Numbered from the stretch's first letter, positions 43,771-53,024 are shown. The stretch is 64,000 nt of DNA from Lacticaseibacillus nasuensis JCM 17158 (GCF_001434705.1 NZ_AZDJ01000026.1:152332-216331), one strand, 5' to 3'. Notes: generated from the letters alone by a model not told the origin. A program made the numbers and translations.

Positions 43771-45105
43771 ATGACACCAATTGATGAGCTACGAGAATTG
43801 ATTGCCGCACCTAGCGTGAGCACCAACCCGGCCGGCCAGGCGCAAGCGCGCGCTGTCGTGCAGCGGCTGCTGGAGCAGCTGGGGGCGCAGGTGACCACCA
43901 TTGCCACCGGCGGCGCGCCGGCCTTGCTGGGCGTTTTGCCAGGCGCACAATCAGCGGGCCTCCTGTTTTACGGCCACTACGACGTGATGACCGCAGGGAC
44001 GCAGGCGGAGTGGGCCAGTGCGCCGTTCACCTTGACCGAGCGCAACGGGCGATTATTCGGCCGCGGCACCGGGGACAACAAGGGCCAGTTAGTCACGACC
44101 CTGGCGGCGGTGGCGGCGTATACCGCCGAGCACCGGTTGCACCACACCTTGTACTTTTTAATTGAAGGCGAAGAAGAACAAGGCAGCGTGCACCTGGCCG
44201 CCACCGTCGGGGCGTTGCGGCAGCGGTTAGCGGCGGTGCATACCGTGTTGGTAATCGACGGGTCATACAGTGCCAGCGGGGCGCATGTGTTGCGCCTCGG
44301 CAACCGCGGCATCGTCACCGTGAAGTTGCACGTGACCACGGCCAAGCACGCGAATCATTCCGGCTATGCCGGCAATGTCATCGCCGATCCCGGTTTGTTG
44401 CTGCAGGCGATGCTTAATCGGCTGGTGGATCCGCTGACGCGTCAGGTCAAGATTCCCGGCTTTTATACTGGGGTCACGGCGCCGACGCCGCGCGACTGGG
44501 CGGCCATCGACGCCTTGCCTTTTGCGCCGGAGGGTTTGGCGGCGACGTTTGGGACGCCGATTTTGGCGAAAACCAAACGCGAGTATTATGCCAAGTTGAT
44601 GTTTCAGCCGACCTTCGACATTGCGGGCGTGGCTAGCGGCGACGTCGGCCCAGGCGCCAAAACGATTATCCCCGGGACGGCGACGGCCAGCTTGAATCTG
44701 CGTCTGGTCGGCGACCAGCAGGTGGCGCCGATTCTGGCGGGACTCCGCCACCAGCTGGCGCCTTGGTTGCAGTCCGGGGAGTTAACCATTGAAGAAACCG
44801 GCAGCACGCCGCCGGCTCACACGCAGGCGACACCGGCAGAGTTGGCGCGGTTTCAGGCGGCCGCCGCAGCGGCTGGCGTGCCGTTGCTGGTGGAACCTTG
44901 CATGCCCGGCACCGTGCCGAACTATGTGTGGACGCAACTGGGCGCCCAGGTGTTCACGTTGCCGTTAGCGAATTTCGACGAGGCCAATCACGCGCCCAAC
45001 GAGAATATTGACCGCTCGGCATTGACCAGTGGGCAGGCGTTACTGGAGGCGGTGCTGGCGGCCTACGATGAGGCTTTACAGCGCGGTGAAACCTTGGTAC
45101 ATTGA
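43771..45105 (+). CDS. M20-family metallopeptidase
   Basis: 444 residues. The metal-binding GHYDVM and the second cluster GRGTGDNKGQLVTTLAA (Asp) and FLIEGEEEQGS (catalytic Glu pair) are all present. The dimerisation domain lies at about 190-330 and the last metal His is in FDEANHAPNENIDR. The pattern is that of the CNDP/DapE-like dipeptidases, acting on small peptides or acyl amino acids in the cytosol. AGGCGAGG precedes the ATG. The next gene starts after 37 bases, so the two may be co-transcribed. Confidence 0.88.
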   Translation: MTPIDELRELIAAPSVSTNPAGQAQARAVVQRLLEQLGAQVTTIATGGAPALLGVLPGAQSAGLLFYGHYDVMTAGTQAEWASAPFTLTERNGRLFGRGTGDNKGQLVTTLAAVAAYTAEHRLHHTLYFLIEGEEEQGSVHLAATVGALRQRLAAVHTVLVIDGSYSASGAHVLRLGNRGIVTVKLHVTTAKHANHSGYAGNVIADPGLLLQAMLNRLVDPLTRQVKIPGFYTGVTAPTPRDWAAIDALPFAPEGLAATFGTPILAKTKREYYAKLMFQPTFDIAGVASGDVGPGAKTIIPGTATASLNLRLVGDQQVAPILAGLRHQLAPWLQSGELTIEETGSTPPAHTQATPAELARFQAAAAAAGVPLLVEPCMPGTVPNYVWTQLGAQVFTLPLANFDEANHAPNENIDRSALTSGQALLEAVLAAYDEALQRGETLVH

Positions 45106-45142
45106 AGAAACGCTACCCCCAGTCAAAACAAGGAGTATCCGC

Positions 45143-45958
45143 ATGAATTGGTTGATTCGCTATCTCAAAGGCATTTTTATCGGCTCTGGCTTCATTTTGC
45201 CCGGCGTTTCCGGCGGGGCGCTGGCCGCCGTGTTTGGCATTTATGAACGGCTCATCGGTTTTTTGGCCCATCCGTTCCGCGACTTCCGGCAAAACCTGCG
45301 CTATTTTCTGCCGGTGGGACTCGGCGGCATCAGCGGCGTGTTCGTCTTGTCGTTTGCCGTCAGCTTCCTGCTGGGGACATACGAGGCGCAGGTGCTGTGG
45401 CTGTTTGTCGGCTGCATCATCGGCACCGTACCGGCGCTGTGGGCGCAAGCCGGGCGCGAAGGCCGCTCCAGGCGCCATTATTGGCTGATGGCCGCCAGTT
45501 TCGTGGTGAGCCTGGCCGGGTTGTTGGTGGGCGAGCAGGCCTTTGCCGGCGGCGTGGCGCAAAACTGGGGCACGTGGATGATTGCCGGCGGCTTGATTGC
45601 GCTGGGCATGATCGTGCCGGGGTTGTCGCCGTCGAATTTCCTGGTGTACATGGGGATGTACAAGGCAATGGCCGATGGCATTAAAACCATGAACCTCAAC
45701 GTGCTGGTGCCGCTGGCCATTGGGGCGCTGGTGTGCCTCGGGTTATTCGCCAAGCTGGTCGACGCGCTGTTTAAAACCGGCTATGCCGCCTTATTCCACG
45801 TGATTCTCGGCGTGGTGGCGGCATCGACGGTGATGATCATTCCCCGCGACTTCAACTATCTCAGCTTAGGCACCTTGGTGTGCGTGGTCACCTGCGGCGC
45901 AGGCATTGCGCTGGGCTGGTGGATGAGCGCCTTGGAGCGACGCTACGATGTCGATTAA
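45143..45958 (+). CDS. DUF368 membrane protein (undecaprenyl/polyprenyl phosphate translocase family)
   Basis: 271 residues with about eight helices. The duplicated family motif is visible twice, as GIFIGSGFILPGVSGGALAAVFGIYERL near the N-terminus and as ALGMIVPGLSPSNFLVYMGMYKAM in the second half, each with a re-entrant PG-x-SP/SGG type turn. DUF368 proteins have recently been shown to recycle undecaprenyl phosphate across the membrane. ATG at 45143 has AAGGAG seven bases upstream. It ends four bases before the terminator T-run of the convergent RNA candidate. Confidence 0.85.
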   Translation: MNWLIRYLKGIFIGSGFILPGVSGGALAAVFGIYERLIGFLAHPFRDFRQNLRYFLPVGLGGISGVFVLSFAVSFLLGTYEAQVLWLFVGCIIGTVPALWAQAGREGRSRRHYWLMAASFVVSLAGLLVGEQAFAGGVAQNWGTWMIAGGLIALGMIVPGLSPSNFLVYMGMYKAMADGIKTMNLNVLVPLAIGALVCLGLFAKLVDALFKTGYAALFHVILGVVAASTVMIIPRDFNYLSLGTLVCVVTCGAGIALGWWMSALERRYDVD

Positions 45959-45961
45959 GCG

Positions 45962-46326
45962 CAAAAAAAAGCGGCGTGAGGAAGTCGCGACACTTCCTCA
46001 CACCGCCATGGTGCCCGCAACTAAGCCAGCCGGATCTCTACCACGTTGGCTATTGGCTTGGTCCGAGTTGCGGTTTGTTCACTTTTCCTGATTCCGGGCA
46101 GACTCGCCCTTCCTCAGTCCATTCACGTCATTACAGTTACTCCCGTCGCCGGCAGGTGGCAAGCCACCTTCGCGAAGCGGAGTGGCACGGGCGAGTCACG
46201 GTTCCGGCCTAGGCAACGCGCAAACGTTAGACGCGATGCAAGTACCGTGACTCCGGGTGCCTGGGGCAATAGGTCGAGCCGCGGCGCTGCACTCGCCGTG
46301 GGCCGCTTGCCCTACAAATTTGTATG
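45962..46326 (-). ncRNA. Unidentified structured RNA candidate, about 365 nt
   Basis: This 518-base gene-free stretch holds a minus-strand transcription unit. Its promoter is at 46332-46360 and its end is a ten-base perfect hairpin (45976-46001) followed by an eight-T run (45963-45970 as A). Inside are a ten-base perfect stem (GAGTCACGGT at 46193-46202 with ACCGTGACTC at 46244-46253), an eight-base stem (CCGCAACT at 46015-46022 with AGTTGCGG at 46066-46073) and local hairpins at 46154-46169 and 46096-46109. No start-codon/SD frame of note exists on this strand. It lacks the conserved cores of RNase P RNA, tmRNA, SRP RNA and T-box leaders. The identity is unknown. Confidence 0.55.
45963..46007 (-). 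terminator. Strong intrinsic terminator of the RNA candidate
   Basis: GTGAGGAAGT (45976-45985) pairs perfectly with ACTTCCTCAC (45992-46001). Outer G-C pairs extend the stem, and eight A residues at 45963-45970 form the T-run on the minus strand. Confidence 0.88.
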
Positions 46327-46331
46327 CTTAC

Positions 46332-46360
46332 AGTTTAGCAGGGGCAAGCGCTGCCGACAA
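46332..46360 (-). promoter_or_regulatory. Promoter of the RNA candidate
   Basis: On the minus strand: -35 TTGTCG (46355-46360), a 17-base spacer ending in TGC, and -10 TAAACT (46332-46337). The predicted start is near 46326. Confidence 0.6.
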
Positions 46361-46476
46361 GCGAACAGCTAACGAACAGTAAGTAAATTTTTTCTTAAGG
46401 GCGTCGCTTGCCGGCGATTTTATTTCGGCTTTTATCATGCGACCATAACGGTATTCCTTGAAGAGAGGCATTTTCC

Positions 46477-47226
46477 ATGCAGTTCATCATTGCGCCAGCC
46501 AAAAAAATGCGCGTCGCCAGTGCCGATTTTGCCCCGACCGCCTGGCCGCAGTACCTCGAGGCGGCCACGCAGTTAATTGCGGCGATGCGGCAGCTGACTT
46601 ACCCGGCAGCCAAGCAGTTGTGGCAGTGTAGCGACCGGCTTGCGCAAACCAATTATGCGTGGTTGCACGAGCTCGACCTCCGCCAAAATGTGTCGCCGGC
46701 GGTGATGAGCTACGTCGGCATTCAGTACCAAAGCATGGCCCCGGATCTGCTGATCGAGGCCGGCTTGCAGTACCTTGATGCCCATTTGCGCATTTTGTCG
46801 GGATTGTACGGGATCTTGCGCCCATTTGATGCCGTCGTGCCGTACCGCCTGGAGCTAGGTAGTCGCTTGGCGGTGGGAGAGGCGCGCAACCTGTATGCCT
46901 TTTGGGGCGAGCGGCTGTACGCGGCCCTAGATTTTTCCGCGCCGGTGATCAACCTGGCCTCTGCGGAATACGCCAAGGCGATTCGGCCGTACCTGACCGC
47001 TCACGACGCCTTCATCACGGTGACCTTTGCCCACCGGCAGGCCGGCCAGCTGAAGACGCGCGCCACCTACGCTAAAATGGCGCGCGGGGCCATGGTGCGC
47101 TACGCGGCCCTGCACAACGCCACCACTGTCGCCGACTTGACGCAATTTGATGATCCCAACTACGCCTATGATGCGGCGGCGTCCACCGCCAGTGAGTTGG
47201 TGTTCATCCGGCGGGAGGCGCAGTGA
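46477..47226 (+). CDS. yaaA: Peroxide stress protein YaaA
   Basis: 249 residues of the UPF0246 family. MQFIIAPAKKMR at the start, LRILSGLYGILRPFDAVVPYRLELGSRL in the middle and FDDPNYAYDAAASTASELVFIR at the end are characteristic. In E. coli YaaA lowers free intracellular iron under H2O2 stress and binds DNA. AGAGAGG precedes the ATG. The stop codon overlaps the start of the SNF2-type gene, so the two are translationally coupled. Confidence 0.93.
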   Translation: MQFIIAPAKKMRVASADFAPTAWPQYLEAATQLIAAMRQLTYPAAKQLWQCSDRLAQTNYAWLHELDLRQNVSPAVMSYVGIQYQSMAPDLLIEAGLQYLDAHLRILSGLYGILRPFDAVVPYRLELGSRLAVGEARNLYAFWGERLYAALDFSAPVINLASAEYAKAIRPYLTAHDAFITVTFAHRQAGQLKTRATYAKMARGAMVRYAALHNATTVADLTQFDDPNYAYDAAASTASELVFIRREAQ

Positions 47227-49439
47227 TGGGGCAAGCCATGCCGAATCGTCGCGCCGTGGCCGCGTTACTCGACCGGTTTAACGCCGCCAATCGCGCACTC
47301 ACCGATTGGCAAACGCGGGTGCAAGCCGCCACTAGCGGCCTGTTCACGAATGCCAAGCAACAGCATGATCGCGCAGTGGCGGTGGCCTTGGCCACCGTTC
47401 CCGTGCCGAACCTAGTGGCCAGCGGGTCCAAGCCGATTAACGCCGCCTTGACCAGCGCCGGCATCACGAAGGTGGCAACCTTGGCCAAGGCGCTAGCCGG
47501 CACGACCAGCGTGGCCGGTTTAAGCACGGCGACCACTGCACATTTGCGTGATTGGTGCGCGACGCAAACGGCTGCCATCGCCAAGGCGACACCGCTGACA
47601 ATTGATTTTGCCGCTAGTCCGGCTACCAGCCTCGCCATCGTGCGCACGGCCATTGCCTGGCCAGCCTTGACCAAGGCTGGCACCGCGTTAGATCAGCTGC
47701 GCACCGGCCAAGCCCAAACGTTGGCGACCTTAATTGCCGGCATTTCGCTGCGGCGCTTGACGAAGGTGGGGTGGTGGCTGACGGGCCACGCGCAGCGGCA
47801 ACAGCTGGTGGCGGCGGTGAGCGCACTAGCAACTGGCGTGCCAGCATTTGAGGCGGCGGTGACTGCCGCGGTGGCTGAATTAAGTCAGGCGCAACCGCTT
47901 AGTGATGACGCGGTGATGGCCCGGTTCAATGCCGATGCCGCCAGTTTTTACGCCTTATTCGAGCACTTGGGGTTGGCGGGCATGGCTCCCACAGCGCTTG
48001 CCCTAGATCCTTTCGCCGTGCCGACGAAGAGCACGGCCAGTTCCCCTGCCGAAGATGAAATCAGTCGGTTGCTGGCCAAGGTGGCCGCCATCGATTACAC
48101 CAATCCCTTGCTGACGGCACAGCTGCGTGGCTGGCAGGCCTTCGGGGTCCGCTATGCGCTGGCCCAACAACGGGTGTTGATCGGCGACGAAATGGGCCTA
48201 GGCAAAACGCTGGAGGCGCTAGGGGTCATTACCGCGCGGCTCCACGGCGGGGCGACGCACGCCTTGGTGGTAGCGCCGATTGGCACATTGACCAACTGGC
48301 GACGCGAGGTGGCCAAACACACGACGTTGGTGCCGTACTTGCTGCGCGGGGAGCATAAAACTGCCCAGTTGGCGGAATGGCAGGCCAAGGGTGGCATTGC
48401 CTTTATTAATTACGAGCAGGTGTGGCGCCTGCCGCACCTGGCCCACCTCGACGTCTTGGTCGCCGACGAGGCGCAAGCCCTGTTGAATCCAGACAGCAAG
48501 CGCACGGGCGCCGTCACCGCCTTAGCCCAACAGGCGCCAACAGTGATGTACATGACCGGCACGCCGATTCAAAATTCGCTGCAGGACATGGTGACGCTGA
48601 TTCAGCCGCTGCAACCGGCAATTTGTGACCGATTGACGCATGGCCCGCAACTGTTGGCTGACGTGGCCTTTAAACGCTTAGTGGCGCCAGTTTATCTGCG
48701 GCGCAACCGCGCCGCAGTGCTCAAGGAACTGCCCCCTTTGAGCCGGCAAGACGTTTGGGTCGGCGCCAGCGCGCTGGAACGGCAGGCCTATCGCACGGCA
48801 GTGGCCGCAGGGGATTTTATGGCGATGCGGCAAGCTAGTTGGCAGGCGGGCGAAACAGTTGCCGCCAGTCCCAAACGAGCCTGGCTCAGCAACTTGGTGA
48901 CCGAGGCGTTGGCCAATGGGCATAAGGTGTTGATTTTCTCGTATTTCCGGCGTGCTTTGACGCAGTTGACCCTCGATCTCGAGGCGAAGCTCTTGCCGGT
49001 GGTGACGGGAGACATGCCGTTAGCCGAGCGTCAGGCCGTGGTCGACGAATTCCAAATGGCCAGCGGTGGGGCCGTCTTGGCGGCACAAATTACGACGCTG
49101 GGTCAAGGCGTCAACCTGCAAGCCGCCGATACCATCGTGTTTTGCGAGCCACAGCTGAACCCGGCGACTGAGGAACAGGCAATCAGCCGCGCCTATCGCA
49201 TGGGCCAAACGCGGCCGGTGACGGTGTATCGCCTGTTGATGACTAGTTCTGTGGATCAGTTATTGGTGGCGCGCGGGGCGCAAAAGCTGGCGGTGTTTGC
49301 CAAGTACGCCAAGCCCTCCGCGGTGGCCGAAGCCACACCAGACGCCACAGCGGGCACGACCAGCGCCTTGTTGACGCAACTGGTCGGCAGTGAGCGTAAG
49401 CGGCTGGTCAGGCGCGATGATGATTGGGATGTGTATTAA
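47226..49439 (+). CDS. SNF2-family ATPase/helicase-like protein
   Basis: 737 residues. The N-terminal 280 residues are an Ala/Thr-rich helical region without a known domain. The SNF2 ATPase core follows: LRGWQAFGVRYALAQ, Walker A LIGDEMGLGKTLEALG (about 319-334), the box VLVADEAQALLNP (a DEAQ rather than DEAH box), MTGTPIQN, and the C-terminal lobe with GVNLQAADTIVF and AISRAYRMGQTRPVTVYRL. Such proteins move on double-stranded DNA or RNA polymerase complexes. The start overlaps the yaaA stop with GGGAGGC upstream. It is shorter than typical Snf2/RapA proteins (about 1000 residues). Role unknown. Confidence 0.85.
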   Translation: MGQAMPNRRAVAALLDRFNAANRALTDWQTRVQAATSGLFTNAKQQHDRAVAVALATVPVPNLVASGSKPINAALTSAGITKVATLAKALAGTTSVAGLSTATTAHLRDWCATQTAAIAKATPLTIDFAASPATSLAIVRTAIAWPALTKAGTALDQLRTGQAQTLATLIAGISLRRLTKVGWWLTGHAQRQQLVAAVSALATGVPAFEAAVTAAVAELSQAQPLSDDAVMARFNADAASFYALFEHLGLAGMAPTALALDPFAVPTKSTASSPAEDEISRLLAKVAAIDYTNPLLTAQLRGWQAFGVRYALAQQRVLIGDEMGLGKTLEALGVITARLHGGATHALVVAPIGTLTNWRREVAKHTTLVPYLLRGEHKTAQLAEWQAKGGIAFINYEQVWRLPHLAHLDVLVADEAQALLNPDSKRTGAVTALAQQAPTVMYMTGTPIQNSLQDMVTLIQPLQPAICDRLTHGPQLLADVAFKRLVAPVYLRRNRAAVLKELPPLSRQDVWVGASALERQAYRTAVAAGDFMAMRQASWQAGETVAASPKRAWLSNLVTEALANGHKVLIFSYFRRALTQLTLDLEAKLLPVVTGDMPLAERQAVVDEFQMASGGAVLAAQITTLGQGVNLQAADTIVFCEPQLNPATEEQAISRAYRMGQTRPVTVYRLLMTSSVDQLLVARGAQKLAVFAKYAKPSAVAEATPDATAGTTSALLTQLVGSERKRLVRRDDDWDVY

Positions 49440-49469
49440 GGGTGGCGCCAGCCCGGTCAGGCCAAATGG

Positions 49470-49503
49470 GCTAAGGTCGAGTCCAGCGACTCGGCCTTTT
49501 TGC
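49470..49503 (+). terminator. Terminator after the SNF2-type gene
   Basis: AAGGTCGAGTC and GACTCGGCCTT form a stem (one G-T) with a CAGC loop, followed by T residues. Confidence 0.8.
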
Positions 49504-49578
49504 TGGCCAAAATATTGGACGGGCGGCGGGTTTTGTGTCACCATAAAACAGCATCAACCATAGAAAGGCGGCATCATC

Positions 49579-51747
49579 TTGATCGAAGAACAAACCCGCA
49601 CCCTCGTCCACCAGGCCCTTACCGGCATCACACAAAAGCAGGTCAACACCGTGTTGACCTTAATGCAAGATGGCAACACCGTGCCATTCATCGCGCGGTA
49701 CCGCAAAGAAATGACCGGCAGCCTCGATGAGGTGCAGATTCAAGACATCGAAACCGCCTTTGCCAAAGTCACGGCGCTGCAGGAGCGCAAGGCGGCCGTC
49801 ATCAATAGCATTACCGAGCAAGGGGCACTGACGCCGAAGTTAGCCCAGCAGATTCAAGCCGCCACCAAGTTGCAAGACGTCGAAGACCTGTATTTGCCCT
49901 ACAAGCAAAAGCGCCAAACGAAGGCGACGATTGCCAAGGCGCACGGCTTGGCGCCGCTGGCCGACTGGGTGCTGAGCTTCCCCAAGGGGCCGGTTGCCGC
50001 TGAGGCGAAGCGCTACGTCGCCCCGGCCAAGGACTTGCCGGATGTCGCCGCGGTGTTGGCCGGGGTGCACGAAATCTTGGCGGAAACCATCAGTGAGCAG
50101 GCGCAGCTGCGCAATTGGCTGCGCCAGTTGACCTTGCGCACCGGCACGCTGCGCGTCACGGTGAAACCCAAGGCTGAAGACGAGAAGGGCGTCTACCAGC
50201 AGTTCTATGATTTTAACGAGCCGCTGCGCCACTTGTCGGCCACGCGCGTGTTGGCGATCAACCGCGGGGAAAAAGAGAAGATTCTCACCGTCAAGATTCA
50301 AGTCGACTTGGCGACGGTGCTGAACTATTTTCAATTCAAATTAATCGGGCAACACCCGGCGAGTGAAGCCACGGCGATGATTGAGGCGGCCTACACCGAC
50401 GCCTACAAGCGCTTCGTTGGGCCGGCCATCGAGCGCGAGGTGCGCGCCAGCCTCACCGCCGATGCGGCCGCCAAGTCCATCAAGGTCTTCGGCGAAAACC
50501 TCTACAACCTCTTGATGCAAGCGCCAATCAAGGGCAAGGTGGTGCTCGGCTTTGATCCGGCGTACCGCACCGGTTGCAAGCTGGCGGTGGTCGACGAAAA
50601 CGGCAAGTTTCTGGAAAAAGCCGTGATTTATCCCCACAAACCCGCACCGGAAGCCAAGCGCAAGGCGGCCGCCGGGGAGTTGCGGGCGCTGTTGGCGCGC
50701 TACCAAGTCGAGATGATCGCCATTGGTAACGGCACGGCGAGTCGCGAATCTGAGCAATTCGTCGCGGCAGTGCTGCGCCAGCTGGACCGGTCGGTGTATT
50801 ACGTGATTGTCAACGAAGCCGGCGCCTCGGTGTATTCCGCCAGCCAAATCGCGCGCGACGAGTTCCCCGATTTGCATGTCGAACAGCGCAGTGCCATTAG
50901 CATCGCGCGGCGCCTACAGGACCCGTTAGCCGAGCTGGTGAAAATCGACCCCGCCGCCATCGGGGTGGGCCAGTATCAGCACGACTTGCCCGCCAAGGAT
51001 CTCGCTGAAGCCGTCGATGCCGTGGTCGAGCGCGCCGTCAACCGCGTCGGCGTGAATCTGAATACCGCCAGCGCCCCGTTGCTGGCGCGGGTGTCGGGGA
51101 TTTCTGCCACTATTGCCGCCAACGTGGTGGCGTACCGCGACGCCAACGGCCGATTCACCAGCCGCCCCGAGCTGAAAAAAGTCCCGCGGCTGGGGCCGAA
51201 AGCCTACGAGCAAGCGGTGGGGTTCTTGCGGATACCAGGCGGGAAAAATCCGCTGGATAACACCGACATTCATCCCGAAAGCTATGCCGTGGCTAAGCGC
51301 GTGTTGACCATGGCCAAGGTGGCGCCGACTGCACTGGGGGCCCCTGAGGCCAAGGCGCAACTGGCCGGGGTCGACGTGACGCCGCTGGTAGCCGAAGGCG
51401 TCGGCGCCGCCACGCTGGCCGATATCGTGGCGAGCCTGCAGGCGCCAGGGCGCGACTTGCGCGACAGCATGCCTGCGCCGCTGTTGCGCCAAGACGTGTT
51501 GACCATGGCCGATTTGCAGCCGGGGATGAAACTGGAAGGCACGGTGCGCAATGTCGTCGATTTCGGCGCCTTTGTCGATATCGGCGTCAAGCACGACGGG
51601 TTGGTGCATGCCTCGCACATGGGCCGGAAGTTTGTGCGCAACCCGACGACCGTGGTGCAGGTGGGGGACATCGTGACGGTGTGGGTGCTGAGCGTCGATT
51701 TAAAGCGCGAGCGCATCCAGTTGACGATGGTGGCCCCAAAGGCCTGA
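49579..51747 (+). CDS. tex: Tex-family RNA-binding transcription accessory protein
   Basis: 722 residues, full length. The order is an N-terminal helical domain, a YqgF/RNase H-like domain (GFDPAYRTGCKLAVVDENGKFL, about 320-450), helix-hairpin-helix repeats (LNTASAPLLARVSGISATIAANVVAYRDANG, KVPRLGPKAYEQAVGFLRI) and a C-terminal S1 domain (about 645-718, GMKLEGTVRNVVDFGAFVDIGVKHDGLVHASHM). It binds nucleic acid and influences transcription and tolerance to stress. TTG at 49579 with AAAGGCGG eight bases upstream is chosen, and no other start fits the family N-terminus. Confidence 0.93.
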   Translation: MIEEQTRTLVHQALTGITQKQVNTVLTLMQDGNTVPFIARYRKEMTGSLDEVQIQDIETAFAKVTALQERKAAVINSITEQGALTPKLAQQIQAATKLQDVEDLYLPYKQKRQTKATIAKAHGLAPLADWVLSFPKGPVAAEAKRYVAPAKDLPDVAAVLAGVHEILAETISEQAQLRNWLRQLTLRTGTLRVTVKPKAEDEKGVYQQFYDFNEPLRHLSATRVLAINRGEKEKILTVKIQVDLATVLNYFQFKLIGQHPASEATAMIEAAYTDAYKRFVGPAIEREVRASLTADAAAKSIKVFGENLYNLLMQAPIKGKVVLGFDPAYRTGCKLAVVDENGKFLEKAVIYPHKPAPEAKRKAAAGELRALLARYQVEMIAIGNGTASRESEQFVAAVLRQLDRSVYYVIVNEAGASVYSASQIARDEFPDLHVEQRSAISIARRLQDPLAELVKIDPAAIGVGQYQHDLPAKDLAEAVDAVVERAVNRVGVNLNTASAPLLARVSGISATIAANVVAYRDANGRFTSRPELKKVPRLGPKAYEQAVGFLRIPGGKNPLDNTDIHPESYAVAKRVLTMAKVAPTALGAPEAKAQLAGVDVTPLVAEGVGAATLADIVASLQAPGRDLRDSMPAPLLRQDVLTMADLQPGMKLEGTVRNVVDFGAFVDIGVKHDGLVHASHMGRKFVRNPTTVVQVGDIVTVWVLSVDLKRERIQLTMVAPKA

Positions 51748-51786
51748 CCAGAATGACCAACTTTTCGCTAAAATCACGAATACCAC

Positions 51787-51815
51787 TTGTAATTAGTAAG
51801 TAGATGCGCTATATT
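51787..51815 (+). promoter_or_regulatory. Promoter of the LLM oxidoreductase gene
   Basis: -35 TTGTAA at 51787-51792, a 17-base spacer, and -10 TATATT at 51810-51815. An imperfect dyad ACTT..AAGT covers the -35 region. Confidence 0.65.
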
Positions 51816-51850
51816 ACCTGTGTTCGATGAAAGAAAACGAGGTGAGTCAC

Positions 51851-52870
51851 ATGAAAAAAATTGGCTTTTTAAGTTTTGGCTTTTGGCAACCGAACAATTC
51901 GTTGGTCACCACCGCGCAACAAAGCTATCAAGAATCCGTTGAGTTGGCGGTAGAAGCCGAGAAGCTCGGCGTCGATGGCGCGTGGTTTCGGGTGCATCAT
52001 TTTGCCGATCAAATCGGCACGCCGTACCCCTTGATGGCGGCGATTGCGGCCAAAACCAGCCGGATTGAAATCGGCACCGGCGTCGTGGACATGCGCTACG
52101 AGAATCCCTACATGATGGCCGAAAACGTGATGTCAACGGATGTGCTGTCGCAAAACCGGGTGCAACTCGGCGTCGGTCGCGGGTCTCCGGAGCAGGTCGA
52201 AGACGGCTGGAAGTATTGGGGCTATGATTATAGTGAAGAGGAAATTAAAGACGTCGCCCGTGAGCGCGCATTGAAGTTTCTCGATTTGATCAAGGGCCGG
52301 CCGTTCGCCAAGCCCAATGCCCAGCCGATGTTCCCGCAGGCGCCTGGGTTGCGGCGGCTTGAGCCATTTTCGCCGACGCTGCCGCAGCACATCTGGTGGG
52401 GCGCCGGCAGCCAGGCGACGGCGGTGTGGGCCGCCCAGCACGGGATGAACCTGCAGTCGTCGACCTTGGTCAACTATGAATCCAACGAGCCATTTCATGT
52501 GCAACAAGCCAAGCAATTGCGGGCGTTCAAGGCGGCGTGGGCCGAAGCCGGGCATGATTTTGCCCCGCGGACTTTGGTCACGCGCTCCATCATGCCAATC
52601 GTCAACGACTTGGACCGGCAGTATTTTGCCGAGGGCACCCAGACGCAAGACGAGGTCGGGTACCTGGCTTACCACCAAAACCCAACGATTTTCGGGAAGA
52701 TGTACGTCGGTGAAGTTGATCAGCTCGTCAAGGAGTTAGGCGAAGATGAGGCGATCAAGGAAGCCGATACGATCCTGATCACCGTGCCTTCCACGTTAGG
52801 CGTCGCCTACAACGTGCACATTTTGCAAGTGATCATGCAAGACATTGCCCCGGCGTTGGGGTGGAAGTAA
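51851..52870 (+). CDS. LLM-class flavin-dependent oxidoreductase
   Basis: 339 residues of the bacterial luciferase-like family (TIM barrel binding FMN). The N-terminus is MKKIGFLSFGFW. The patterns GVDGAWFRVHHF, IEIGTGVVDMRYENPYMMAE and RVQLGVGRGSPEQ are typical. The substrate is unknown. ATG at 51851 is favoured by GAGGTG seven bases upstream, though the frame opens 24 bases earlier. It is a single gene between its promoter and a terminator. Confidence 0.88.
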   Translation: MKKIGFLSFGFWQPNNSLVTTAQQSYQESVELAVEAEKLGVDGAWFRVHHFADQIGTPYPLMAAIAAKTSRIEIGTGVVDMRYENPYMMAENVMSTDVLSQNRVQLGVGRGSPEQVEDGWKYWGYDYSEEEIKDVARERALKFLDLIKGRPFAKPNAQPMFPQAPGLRRLEPFSPTLPQHIWWGAGSQATAVWAAQHGMNLQSSTLVNYESNEPFHVQQAKQLRAFKAAWAEAGHDFAPRTLVTRSIMPIVNDLDRQYFAEGTQTQDEVGYLAYHQNPTIFGKMYVGEVDQLVKELGEDEAIKEADTILITVPSTLGVAYNVHILQVIMQDIAPALGWK

Positions 52871-52873
52871 GCA

Positions 52874-52898
52874 CCGGGAGGCCGCGGCCTCCTTTTTT
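52874..52898 (+). terminator. Terminator of the LLM gene
   Basis: GGAGGCCGCGGCCTCC is a self-complementary 16-base stretch followed by six T residues. Confidence 0.8.
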
Positions 52899-52970
52899 GG
52901 TGTTCCGCGAAAAATTTGCTACAATCAAGCCAGCGGTGATTTATTTGCCGCTGGAAAGGCTGGAATTGTT

Positions 52971-53024
52971 ATGTTGAGCATTGTGTTTGGCGTTGCCCTG
53001 TCACTGGAGGACGGCATCGCTTAG
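52971..53024 (+). other. Possible 17-codon leader peptide upstream of rsgA
   Basis: ATG at 52971 opens a 17-residue frame (MLSIVFGVALSLEDGIA) ending in TAG. It follows an extended -10 (TGC-TACAAT, 52917-52925) and a CCAGCGG/CCGCTGG hairpin (52930-52954). The upstream ribosome site is only moderate. It could be a regulatory leader or chance. Confidence 0.3.

Noticed and set aside
45962-46326. Reading the RNA candidate as RNase P RNA, tmRNA, SRP RNA or a T-box leader
   Set aside because: None of the universally conserved core motifs of these RNAs is present on either strand, and no minus-strand gene follows that a leader could control.
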